From positions 1,178,001 through 1,242,000 of the forward strand of contig JADKGX010000001.1 in NCBI GenBank assembly GCA_016722065.1: a stretch of DNA of 64,000 bases. The letters run 5' to 3'. The notes below the pieces were generated by a model. The model was not told the origin of the DNA and searched no databases. It worked only from the letters and a program-made list of their open reading frames with translations. Every line of letters starts with the position of its first letter. The stretch's first letter is position 1. Source of the stretch: Planctomycetota bacterium (GTDB taxonomy: Bacteria > Planctomycetota > UBA8742 > UBA2392). Below are positions 52,171-60,584 of this stretch, piece by piece. The translations under genes and the position numbers were made by a program.

Positions 52171-54093
52171 ATGGTGGATGACCGGCAAAACCTGGAGCGC
52201 TGTTTTGCGCTTTGCCATCAAAGGGCCTGGCGGCTTGCGGTCTCGCTGTTGCATGATTCCCACGAGGCCTTTGACGCCGTGCAGCAGGCATTTCTGGTCG
52301 CAGCCGCCAAGCCTGACAAAGTGCCTCGCGACGACCCCTGGCCATGGTTTGCCACGGTGGTGGTGCACGAAGCGCGCAACCGGCGGCGCAAAAAGCGCCC
52401 CCAACCCGGCCTGCCTGTTGAGGTGGAGATGCCGCAAGACAACGACCCCGCGCGCCATGCCCAGGACAGCGAAAGCCGCGCCACGCTGCGCAGCGCTGTG
52501 GAAGACCTGCCCGAACACGAACGCGAGGCCGTGACGTTGACCCAGCTTTCCGGCCTGACACACGCCCAGGCGGCGGTGGCGCTTGGGTTGCCAGTCAAGA
52601 CACTCAGCACCCACGTCACGCGCGGGTTGCAGCGTTTGCGCACGCGCCTTGGCAATCAATCTGAAGAACTGCTTGCAGGCATGGCCGCTGCGCCCTTGGC
52701 CGCCCCCCCGGGCGGCTGGGAAGCCGCCCTGGCAAGCTGGAAAGCCGCAGCATTTTCCGGCACCGCGCCAGGCGCGACCGCCGCAGCAACCGGAGGAATC
52801 ATCATGGCCAAGAACACCTTGATTGCAGCCACACTGGCACTTGTGATCGGACTGGCAGGCGGGGCGATACTGCACACCGTGCTGGACACCCAGGAGGCCG
52901 CCCCGCCTGCCCAGGGCTACAACCAGCCATTGGCGGCAAGCGACGGCACTGCGGGCAAGCCCGCACCCGAAACCAACATAGACAGCCGCACCGGCAAGGC
53001 CAGCGACGGCAACAGCGAAGGCGGTGCCGACCTGCGCCGCGAGCTGGATGATGCCCTGGCCCGCGAAGCGACACTGAAACTTGAACGCGACAAGCTGCGC
53101 AGCCAGGCCAGCGGCGCAGAAACCAGCCGCGACGAGTTGCGCCGCGACATCGAAAAGCTGACTGCAGAACTGGAACCCTACCGTGCCGAAGCTGCCGAAA
53201 AGGGCCCGACTTTCACGTTTGGCAAGTTCGGCGGCATTGAGGGTGTCAAGCGCAGCGACTGGAAGGAGCTAAGCCATGCCTCGCGCGTGGTGGCTGACAC
53301 GATTCGCGACATCCGCAAGTATCAGCTCAAGGGCGAGCAACCCCCGCGCGAGTTGTACCTGACCCTGCAGGAACACACCGAGATGGTGCGAAAATATGAG
53401 TACCGCACGCTTGAGAAACTTCCCACCTGGGCGCGCCACAATGGCGAACTGACCCACCCGATCAGCCACGCCAACCTGATTGCCGGCGAACTCAAATCCG
53501 CTGGCTTGCCGCTGTCTGAGGACCAGGTCAAGGCCATTGAGGCCCTTGGCCTGAAGTACGAAAGCGACTTCGAGATCGCATCGCGCAAATACGGCGAAAA
53601 CACACCGCGCTGCGAAAAGTTGCAGGACGAGTTCTTGCTCAAGGGCGTGTTTGTTGATGCGGTCTGGGACGTTCTGCGCCCCGAGCAACGGGCGTTGTTC
53701 GTGACGCCTGAAACGCTGCACATTGCGGGCACGGACCTTTACTGCCCTACCTTGATGCTGATTCACACCTCGCCTGTGATTGCCGGTGCCGACGCCGCTG
53801 AGATTCGCGGAAAGCTGCGCGCGTTGCTGGTGCAGACCTTCAAGGTCACCACCGAAAACCAGCCAGCGCTGGACCTGCTGCTGGACAATTGGCTGGGCGA
53901 TGTCAGCCAGATTCTTACGCCGGTGCGCGCGGCCGACCTGCGCAGTTACACTTTTGATCAGGCCGCCGTGGCCCTGCGTGCCCATTGCAAACTGGTGCGC
54001 GGTATGCGCGATACCTGCGGCCTGGAAACAGAACGGCTGGCCGCGCTGCTGGACGATTACTCGGTGTACATTCCGCGCGTGCAGGCGCCCTAG
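52171..54093 (+). CDS. ECF sigma factor fused to a membrane segment and coiled-coil extracytoplasmic domain
   Basis: 640 residues from ATG 52171. Region 2 (HEAFDAVQQAFLVAAAKPDK, WFATVVVHEARNRRRKK) and region 4 (LPEHEREAVTLTQLSGLTHA, AVALGLPVKTLSTHVTRG) of a sigma factor occupy residues 1-180. A Gly/Ala-rich linker precedes one membrane segment (about 214-236), a coiled coil (about 287-345) and a helical domain to the end. Fusion means the sigma factor is tethered to the membrane, like an ECF and its anti-sigma in one chain. Within the frame, ATG 52804 has GGAGG seven bases upstream, so a 430-residue membrane protein could also be made alone. The stop overlaps the convergent hydrolase gene. 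Confidence 0.75.
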   Translation: MVDDRQNLERCFALCHQRAWRLAVSLLHDSHEAFDAVQQAFLVAAAKPDKVPRDDPWPWFATVVVHEARNRRRKKRPQPGLPVEVEMPQDNDPARHAQDSESRATLRSAVEDLPEHEREAVTLTQLSGLTHAQAAVALGLPVKTLSTHVTRGLQRLRTRLGNQSEELLAGMAAAPLAAPPGGWEAALASWKAAAFSGTAPGATAAATGGIIMAKNTLIAATLALVIGLAGGAILHTVLDTQEAAPPAQGYNQPLAASDGTAGKPAPETNIDSRTGKASDGNSEGGADLRRELDDALAREATLKLERDKLRSQASGAETSRDELRRDIEKLTAELEPYRAEAAEKGPTFTFGKFGGIEGVKRSDWKELSHASRVVADTIRDIRKYQLKGEQPPRELYLTLQEHTEMVRKYEYRTLEKLPTWARHNGELTHPISHANLIAGELKSAGLPLSEDQVKAIEALGLKYESDFEIASRKYGENTPRCEKLQDEFLLKGVFVDAVWDVLRPEQRALFVTPETLHIAGTDLYCPTLMLIHTSPVIAGADAAEIRGKLRALLVQTFKVTTENQPALDLLLDNWLGDVSQILTPVRAADLRSYTFDQAAVALRAHCKLVRGMRDTCGLETERLAALLDDYSVYIPRVQAP

Positions 54094-56330
54094 ACCCTGC
54101 GCCGACGCCGCCGGGAAAACAGGATCGCGCCCAGCGGTGTCAGCCACAGGGGTGAGGCCCGCGTGGGCGCGGCGACACAGCCGTTGTCGTTGTTTCCGCC
54201 ACCACCGCCGCTGCCACCGCCCGTGGGCGGGCCAGTGAACGTTACCTGAAAACTCACGCCGGTCAGAATGCCGGCATTGTCTACAAACTCCAGCGTCACG
54301 GGCTCGGCCACGTCATAGTGCAACGTGAAGGTGGCAAAGCCGCCACCGCTGGTCTGCTGCAGGCCCCCCGTCAATGTGCCCAGGCCGCCCTGCTGCACGG
54401 CGTTGATCGTGTAGGCGCCTGTGCTGACCAGCGTGCCCTGGGCATCGGTCACCCGCACCACCACGCCAAAATCCTGCCCCGCTGGCGATTGCGATGGCGC
54501 GTTTTGTACCTCCAGGCGCACGGCTGTGCCCGCCGCAGCCAGGGCGATATCCAGGCGGCGCACTTCGCCGGCCTGCAGGTTCAGCACGCTTACCGTCGCG
54601 TTGCCGGTGGCCGGGTCGTCGGCCACAAACGAGTAACTGCCCGGCGGCAGCTTCAACCAGCACCAGAAGCCGTCTTTGGCGCTCAGTGCGGTGTAGCTTT
54701 GGCCATTAACGTTCACCCAGGCGTCGGCCACGGGTTGGCCGGTGCTGAAGTTCGTCACGTAGCCCCAGACAATGGCTGTGGTCGGGCTGGTAAGCCAGGG
54801 CAGGTCCGGCGCGCTGGCCGGCTGCTGGTAGGGTTTGCCAGCGGCTGTCAGCGTGGACCAGAAATTCAGCGAGTTCGCGGCGCTGTAACTCCAGACCATC
54901 GCGCCCTTGGCCCCCAGATTACGGGCCGAGGCTATCTCGGCCACGGTCTCGGCGTCGCTGGGGTCACCCGTGACACTCATGCCCGGGTACACGTGCCGCC
55001 CCGCTGCACCGGCCAGCCAGTCCGGCACCAGGTCACTGAAATCCGGCTTGGCGCCGCCGTCCGGCCAGTAACACTGCGGGGCTATCCAGTCCATTGCACC
55101 TGCTGCCAGCCAGGCCTTGGCGTCCTGGTGGCGGGGCAGGCCGTAGTAGTAGCCGCTGGAATAGCCGGCATAACTGGCTGCAGAATACAGGCCCAGCGGC
55201 GCGGCGCTGACTTGCAGGGCCGGGTTGATGGCATGAATCGCGGCGTAGGTATCGCGCAGCCAGCGGGTGATCTGGTCAGCTGTCCAGTCATCAAAGTTCA
55301 GGCCGGCGGGGTTGCCTCGGCCGGCGCGGCGCGATTCGCTGGTGGCGTCGTGGCTGTACACGGCTTCGGGGCAGCGAATGCGGTCAAAGTGAATGCCATC
55401 CAGTTGCGGGTAAGTATTGACCACATGCAGCACCTGCAAGCGCAGATAGGCCTGCACATCGGGGTGGCCCGGCGCCAGCCAGTAGTAGCCGTCCACGGGC
55501 GCGCTGATTGGCGTGCCTGTGGCATCGGCAATCACCCAGGTCGGGTGCGCGCTTGCAAAGGCGCTGGTGCAGACATGGGTGTTGAAATAGCAATGCAGCT
55601 TCAGCCCCAGCGCATGGGCGGCGTTGATGGCGTACTGCAACGGGTCGTCGCCTGCACCCAGCGTGATCAGGCTTGAAAGCGGCTCATTGGGCGATGGATA
55701 CAGCGTGGTTGTGTCGCCACGCATTTGAAGCACAACCGAGTTGAGGTTGCCGGTCTTGGCGTTTTGCAGGATGGTGTTGAGGTTGCTTTTCCACGTGGCA
55801 GGCGTGGTGCTGGGCCATTCAAAGCGGCTGACCCAGACCCCACGAAACTCGTCAGTTGCGGGGGTAACCGGGTTGAAGCGCACGGCATCGGCCAGCACAA
55901 CCTTGGCCGATTCCGCATGGTTGCCAAGCCACACCCGGCCGCTGCTGCCCGCGGCAAACGTGTACGTTCCCAGCACGTTCCAGGCGCCGCCGTTTACGGT
56001 CTGGTCCACGCGCACAAGGTTGCTGCCGCTGGCGTGTTCCACGGTAAAGGGCGCATCCACGGCCCGGTTACTGCCCTGGGGGTACCACACCGCGACTTCG
56101 TAAACCCCGGCTGCCAGCGCCGGGCGCCACTCCACAGTCGCCGTGGGCGCGGCTGCGGGCCCCACTGTACTGGTAAAGCGATAATCGGCCCCGTAGCGGC
56201 CGGTGGCGCTGTTGCCCAGGCTCCAGCTTCCTGTCAGCACCGAAAAACTGCTGGTGTCGTTGTCGATAATCACGGCCTGGGCCACCAGGCCCTGGGCGCA
56301 AAGCAGCGCCAACAGCAGTATTCGAACCAT
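54090..56330 (-). CDS. Secreted family 10-like (GHL10/DUF187) glycosyl hydrolase with golvesin-like domain and CTERM tail
   Basis: 746 residues from the ATG at 56330. Signal peptide (LLLALLCAQGLVAQA), an N-terminal golvesin-like beta-sandwich (IDNDTSSFSVLTGSWSLG, then WYPQGSNRAVDAPFTV), a TIM-barrel of the GHL10 type (EFRGVWVSRFEWPS, VVLQMRGDTTTLYPSP, LDGIHFDRIRCPE, MDWIAPQCYWPDGG) and C-terminal beta domains. The tail is Gly-rich, then NDNGCVAA, a short hydrophobic stretch and RRRRRR. The acidic residues in FDRIRCPE are candidate catalytic ones. Predicted surface-attached polysaccharide hydrolase; substrate unknown. Confidence 0.88.
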   Translation of the reverse strand: MVRILLLALLCAQGLVAQAVIIDNDTSSFSVLTGSWSLGNSATGRYGADYRFTSTVGPAAAPTATVEWRPALAAGVYEVAVWYPQGSNRAVDAPFTVEHASGSNLVRVDQTVNGGAWNVLGTYTFAAGSSGRVWLGNHAESAKVVLADAVRFNPVTPATDEFRGVWVSRFEWPSTTPATWKSNLNTILQNAKTGNLNSVVLQMRGDTTTLYPSPNEPLSSLITLGAGDDPLQYAINAAHALGLKLHCYFNTHVCTSAFASAHPTWVIADATGTPISAPVDGYYWLAPGHPDVQAYLRLQVLHVVNTYPQLDGIHFDRIRCPEAVYSHDATSESRRAGRGNPAGLNFDDWTADQITRWLRDTYAAIHAINPALQVSAAPLGLYSAASYAGYSSGYYYGLPRHQDAKAWLAAGAMDWIAPQCYWPDGGAKPDFSDLVPDWLAGAAGRHVYPGMSVTGDPSDAETVAEIASARNLGAKGAMVWSYSAANSLNFWSTLTAAGKPYQQPASAPDLPWLTSPTTAIVWGYVTNFSTGQPVADAWVNVNGQSYTALSAKDGFWCWLKLPPGSYSFVADDPATGNATVSVLNLQAGEVRRLDIALAAAGTAVRLEVQNAPSQSPAGQDFGVVVRVTDAQGTLVSTGAYTINAVQQGGLGTLTGGLQQTSGGGFATFTLHYDVAEPVTLEFVDNAGILTGVSFQVTFTGPPTGGGSGGGGGNNDNGCVAAPTRASPLWLTPLGAILFSRRRRRRV

Positions 56331-56437
56331 GATTGCACCCCGGCAAGCCGTCTTATCGCGCCCCGCGACCTGACGCAAACAACTTGACGGTTTCTATCTG
56401 GCTGCGAGAGTGCCCACCCCCAACCCTGGAGAATCCC

Positions 56438-57364
56438 ATGAAGCGCATTCTGTGCATGCTTGCCTTGATTTTGTCCGCTGGCTTTGGCGGCTATGCCCTT
56501 GCCCCCACGCCTGTTCCGGCCGATGCCCAGGCCGCCAAGGTCGAAAAAATCGCCGACCCGGATGCCCAGCTGGCCGCCGATGAGGCCTACAAGAATGGCG
56601 ACACCGTCAAGCGCCTGGAGATCGTGGCCGCCCTGGCCAAGGAACAGAAGCTGGATTACAACCAGGCGCGCGGCCTTCAAACCCGCCTGCTGCTGGCCCA
56701 CGCCCGCGCCAACGAAATGAGCCCGGACACCCAGTTGCTGAAGTTTGTGGCCTGGCTGGGCGCGGCACAAAGTGATTACAAGGGCGCGCTGTACAAGGCC
56801 TGCAGCAACACGGGCGCACTTTCCTACCTTGTGGAGTACTACGGCACGGCACGGCTGTATGCCGACGAAGCCTTCAAGGCAGGCGACTACAAGGTGAAGC
56901 TCAAGCGCATCAAGGAACTCTGGAACGCCCGCGAACTGGGGCAATCCCAAGCCTACAACCTGACAGCGGATTTCATTTACAAGTTCCTGGCGCCGGCCGG
57001 CGGCAAGATTGACGAAGAGCTGAAGCTGTTCGGGGAACTGTTCCGCGCCGACGTGCTGGATTGGGCCGGCAGCGCCGGCGTGCACAACGCCCTGCTGCAT
57101 CGCGCGCTGTTTGAAAAAGCAGACATGGACACCACCGAGAAGCGCCTGGCCTTCATTGCCAAGGTCACCAAAGACAAAGAAGGCGACCTGTCCTGGATGA
57201 CCGTTGGCAACCTGCGCATCACGCTGTTTGCCCACGCCTGCGACGCTGAAATGGCCGGGCTGGACGCCAAGGGCCGCACCGAGAAAATCGACGCCTGGGT
57301 CAAGCAGGGCTTGCTGGGCACCTTTGATGTCAGCACGCTCAAGGCCATGTATTCCGTGAAGTAG
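56438..57364 (+). CDS. Secreted helical protein of unknown function
   Basis: 308 residues from ATG 56438 (GGAG upstream). Signal peptide (ILCMLALILSAGFGGYAL) and a helical domain made of repeated units (LYKACSNTGALSYLVEYYG, RLYADEAFKAGDYKVKLKR), possibly TPR-like. It is divergent from the hydrolase gene; between them TTGACG at 56384-56389 is a fair -35. A perfect 13-bp hairpin at 57377-57406 follows. Confidence 0.65.
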   Translation: MKRILCMLALILSAGFGGYALAPTPVPADAQAAKVEKIADPDAQLAADEAYKNGDTVKRLEIVAALAKEQKLDYNQARGLQTRLLLAHARANEMSPDTQLLKFVAWLGAAQSDYKGALYKACSNTGALSYLVEYYGTARLYADEAFKAGDYKVKLKRIKELWNARELGQSQAYNLTADFIYKFLAPAGGKIDEELKLFGELFRADVLDWAGSAGVHNALLHRALFEKADMDTTEKRLAFIAKVTKDKEGDLSWMTVGNLRITLFAHACDAEMAGLDAKGRTEKIDAWVKQGLLGTFDVSTLKAMYSVK

Positions 57365-57376
57365 CTGGTCCCATGA

Positions 57377-57406
57377 AACCGGCCTTGCCTGCTGGCAAGG
57401 CCGGTT
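57377..57406 (+). terminator. Hairpin between convergent genes
   Basis: 13-bp perfect stem AACCGGCCTTGCC / GGCAAGGCCGGTT with a TGCT loop. No T tract on either side, but the placement between convergent genes suggests transcription stop. Confidence 0.6.
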
Positions 57407-57427
57407 GGGGACTGAACCTGGATCCTG

Positions 57428-60409
57428 TTAGCCGCGCAGCGCGCCCTTTCGACGCCAGATAAGGCCGCCCGCCAGCAACAGGGTGCCCAGGACCAGAAGG
57501 TTCCAATCGCCCGCGTGGCCCTGTGCCACGCAGCCGCCACCGCCGCCGCCACTGCCATTACCCGTGCCGAACAGCGCCGAGCCGCCGGTGCCGGTGATGG
57601 TGTAGGTGTAACTGCCTTCGTCGGCGTCGTCGTTCAGCACCGTCACGTTCACGCTGAAGGGCCCTGCAGCCGGAATGCTGTAGGTAATGTTGAATGCCCC
57701 GGAGCTTCCGGGCGCAATCGCCGCGCCAGGCTGCGTGTTGACGGTAACGATGATGTTGCTTTGGCCGCTGATGGCCACACGCGGGCTGCCCGTGAGGTTC
57801 AAGGTCGCGTTGCCGGTGTTCAAGACCAGAAAGCCGATCTGCGTGCTGGTGCCAAAGGGCAGCGTGCCCAGATTCAAGCTGCCACCGTTGCTGATGCTGA
57901 CGCCCGTCAAACGCTGGATGTCAACCTCGGGCAGGGTGCCGCCGGTGCCATTGGCCGTCCAGGTCAGGGGGCTTTTGCCCGCCACGTTGTTGTCGATGCT
58001 GACGCTGAAGCTGAACGCCGCGGCTGTGGTCACGGTCAGACTGACTTGAAAGGTCACGCTGCTGCCGGCCGGAATCGCCGTTCCGGCGGGCTGCTGGCTG
58101 ACACTGACTGTGCAGTTGCCCAGCGCGGCCACGACCACGGCAGGCACGCCAGTCAGGTTCAAGGTCTGTGTGCCGGTGTTGCTGATTGTGTAGGTCAGCA
58201 CCAGCGGGGTGCCAAAGGCTGTAGCGCCCAGGTTTTCGCTGCCGGTGATTACCGTGCCAACGGGGCGCGCAACGGAAATGTCGGGGGCGTTGGCCTGGCC
58301 GTTGCCGGCAACCGTGAAGTCGTAGGGGTTCTCGTTGGGGTCGTTGTTGGTGAAGCTGAGCTGCGCGCTGAAGGCGCCCGCAGCCGTGGGCGTTACGCTG
58401 ATGCCAAAGGTAGTGCTGCTGCCTGCCGCCACGCTGGTGCCGGGTTGGGGCGATACCGTGACGGTGCAGTTGCTTTGGGTGCCCACCACCACGCTGCCCA
58501 GGGTCAGCGGCGCGTTGCCGGTGTTGCTGATCGTGTAGCCAAAACCGCTGGCGGTGCCGGCGGGCAGGGTGCCCAGGTTGTCGGTCGCGCCGTCGGCAAT
58601 GCCGGTGCCGCTGCGCAGAAGGTCAACTTCCGGGGCGCTGGTGGCCACACCGTTGCCCGTGACATTGATGATGTAGGGGTTCTCGTTGGCGTCGTTGTTG
58701 GCAATCGTGATCACAAAGCTGAAGGTGCCGCTGCCGGGCGTGTAGTTGACCGTGAAGTTCACGCTGGCACCCGCTGCCACACTGTTGGCCGGCTGGGCGG
58801 CCACGCTGGCGCTGGCATTGGACAAGCCGCTGATCTGTACCACCGGGCTGCCGGTCAGGTTCAATGCCGCAGTGCCTGCCGCGTTGCTGATGGTGTAGTT
58901 CAAGGTGCTTTGAACGGCCGCAGTGGCGCTGCCGACGTTGTCGGTGCCGCCGCTGGCAATGCTGGCACCGCGCAGCAGGTCAATCTCGGGGCTGCCGCTG
59001 CTGCTGCCGGCGGTGCCGCTGATCGTGATGGTGTAGGGGTTCTTGCCGGTTTCGTTGCTGGGAATCGTCAACACAACCGAAAAGAACTGGCCCGTGCTGG
59101 TGGGTGTCAGGGTCAGGGCAAAGGTCATGGACCAGCCGCCGCCCTGCAATGTGCTGACGGGGGGCTGGCTGGTCACGCTGGCCGTGCAGTTTGTGCTTGT
59201 GCCCAGTTGCACCATCGGGTTGCCGGTCAGGTTCAGGTTGGCCGACCCATTGTTGAAAATGGTGTAGGTCAGGTTCTGGGCGTTGCCTGCGGCCACGGTG
59301 CCCAGGGAATCAGTTCCGTTGTGCGGAATCTGGGTGTAGGTGGGACGGTGTAGTTCCATGTTCGGCGCCGGCGCCGTTGCGTTGCCCTGGCAGTTCACAA
59401 TGTAGTTTGGCGTCACCGGGTCGTTGGTCGGGGCCGTGATGCGAAAGCTGAAGGCCGAGCCCGCCGTGGTGGGCGTAACCATCGCAATGCAGGTGAAGAA
59501 GCCGCCGTTGGGCGAAATCGTCAGCCCGTTGCCCGGCACAATGGCCATGTTCACGCTGCAGTTCACAAGGTTGCTTGCCGTGATGGCCGGGTTGGGGTAG
59601 GCCGTGGTGAAGTACACAAAGTAGCTGGCCGTCTTGTTGTTGGTCAGGCAATAGAACACGTTCTTCTGCACGCCGGCAGTCAGGTTGCCCAGGTTGTAGG
59701 TGCCGCCGCTGCTGATCTTGTTGCCGACCAGCGAGCCATCAGATTCATAGACTTCAAACTTGGACCCGGTGCTGGTGGCGTAGGGCACGTCGTGGTCTTC
59801 CACTTCGCCCCAATCGGCAAAGCCGGTGCCGGTCACGCCGCCGGGGTGTCCGCCGCCATTGAGTGACATCGGCCCGGTGGCCACGGTGGTGGCGTCCCAC
59901 AGCACGGCGCGCACTTTGACACTGGTGCCAGCCGCGCCGGCCGGAATGTTGATCACGTAGGTGTTGAAGCTGGTGCCGCTGCCGCCGTAAGGGGGCTGCA
60001 CGGTGGCGGAAAAGGCGCCATTGGGGGCGCTGGAACTCTTGCCCGCCCACACCACGCGCTCGCCGGCATCCAGCCAGTCACCGTCGTTATTGAAATCCAT
60101 CCAGATGCACAGGTCGTCGTTGTTGTAGCTTTGCACGATCGCGACCTTCAATGTGGCCGTGCCGCCCTTTTGCATGTTCAGAAACTCGATGCCGTCGTCG
60201 TCGCTGTCCTGGGTCCAACTGGCGCCGTGGGACATGTCGTCGCTGACCCCCACGCCCATGCAATCCAGCCGATAGCCGCTTTGGCTGGAGTTGAAGAACG
60301 TGAACTGCGGGTAAGGCGAGGGCGCGTCACTCAGGTCCTGGGCAGCCAGCGCACTGCCCACCAGCGTGATCGCTGCCAGCAGCGCGACTGCGTTCCTTGC
60401 AAGTTTCAT
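57428..60409 (-). CDS. Giant surface protein: GEVED domain, tandem choice-of-anchor domains and CTERM tail
   Basis: 993 residues from the ATG at 60409 (GGAG upstream). Signal peptide (LARNAVALLAAITLVGSALA), a GEVED domain (DLSDAPSPYPQ, IWMDFNNDGDWLDAGERVVW) and then five or six tandem choice-of-anchor D-like repeats of about 110-125 residues, each with phrases such as GTLPAGTASGFGYTISNTGN and NDPNENPYDFTVAGNG. The tail is Gly-rich, GCVAQG, a hydrophobic segment and RRK. Likely a fibrous surface adhesin or scaffold. It is divergent from the HTH-TPR regulator at 60585, with a perfect palindrome between. Confidence 0.88.
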   Translation of the reverse strand: MKLARNAVALLAAITLVGSALAAQDLSDAPSPYPQFTFFNSSQSGYRLDCMGVGVSDDMSHGASWTQDSDDDGIEFLNMQKGGTATLKVAIVQSYNNDDLCIWMDFNNDGDWLDAGERVVWAGKSSSAPNGAFSATVQPPYGGSGTSFNTYVINIPAGAAGTSVKVRAVLWDATTVATGPMSLNGGGHPGGVTGTGFADWGEVEDHDVPYATSTGSKFEVYESDGSLVGNKISSGGTYNLGNLTAGVQKNVFYCLTNNKTASYFVYFTTAYPNPAITASNLVNCSVNMAIVPGNGLTISPNGGFFTCIAMVTPTTAGSAFSFRITAPTNDPVTPNYIVNCQGNATAPAPNMELHRPTYTQIPHNGTDSLGTVAAGNAQNLTYTIFNNGSANLNLTGNPMVQLGTSTNCTASVTSQPPVSTLQGGGWSMTFALTLTPTSTGQFFSVVLTIPSNETGKNPYTITISGTAGSSSGSPEIDLLRGASIASGGTDNVGSATAAVQSTLNYTISNAAGTAALNLTGSPVVQISGLSNASASVAAQPANSVAAGASVNFTVNYTPGSGTFSFVITIANNDANENPYIINVTGNGVATSAPEVDLLRSGTGIADGATDNLGTLPAGTASGFGYTISNTGNAPLTLGSVVVGTQSNCTVTVSPQPGTSVAAGSSTTFGISVTPTAAGAFSAQLSFTNNDPNENPYDFTVAGNGQANAPDISVARPVGTVITGSENLGATAFGTPLVLTYTISNTGTQTLNLTGVPAVVVAALGNCTVSVSQQPAGTAIPAGSSVTFQVSLTVTTAAAFSFSVSIDNNVAGKSPLTWTANGTGGTLPEVDIQRLTGVSISNGGSLNLGTLPFGTSTQIGFLVLNTGNATLNLTGSPRVAISGQSNIIVTVNTQPGAAIAPGSSGAFNITYSIPAAGPFSVNVTVLNDDADEGSYTYTITGTGGSALFGTGNGSGGGGGGCVAQGHAGDWNLLVLGTLLLAGGLIWRRKGALRG

Positions 60410-60530
60410 GTTCGTCTCCGTCTTTCTTTCCGGTTGCCCGGGGCGTCTTGGCACTTTCGAACAGGCTCCCCTGCCTGTCCTGTTGCAAGTGTATCGCACC
60501 CACTACACGCCTACAGGATTGCTACAAACT

Positions 60531-60552
60531 TGTGTATTCGTTTGAATACACA
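60531..60552. promoter_or_regulatory. Perfect palindrome between surface protein and regulator
   Basis: TGTGTATTC (60531-60539), GTTT, GAATACACA (60544-60552): a perfect 9-bp inverted repeat, 33 bp upstream of the regulator start and about 120 bp upstream of the surface-protein start. A likely operator for autoregulation by the HTH-TPR protein. The centre also contains TATTC/GAATA that could be part of a -10. Confidence 0.7.
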
Positions 60553-60584
60553 TGCGACTACCCTGTCACGAATCAAGGACACCC

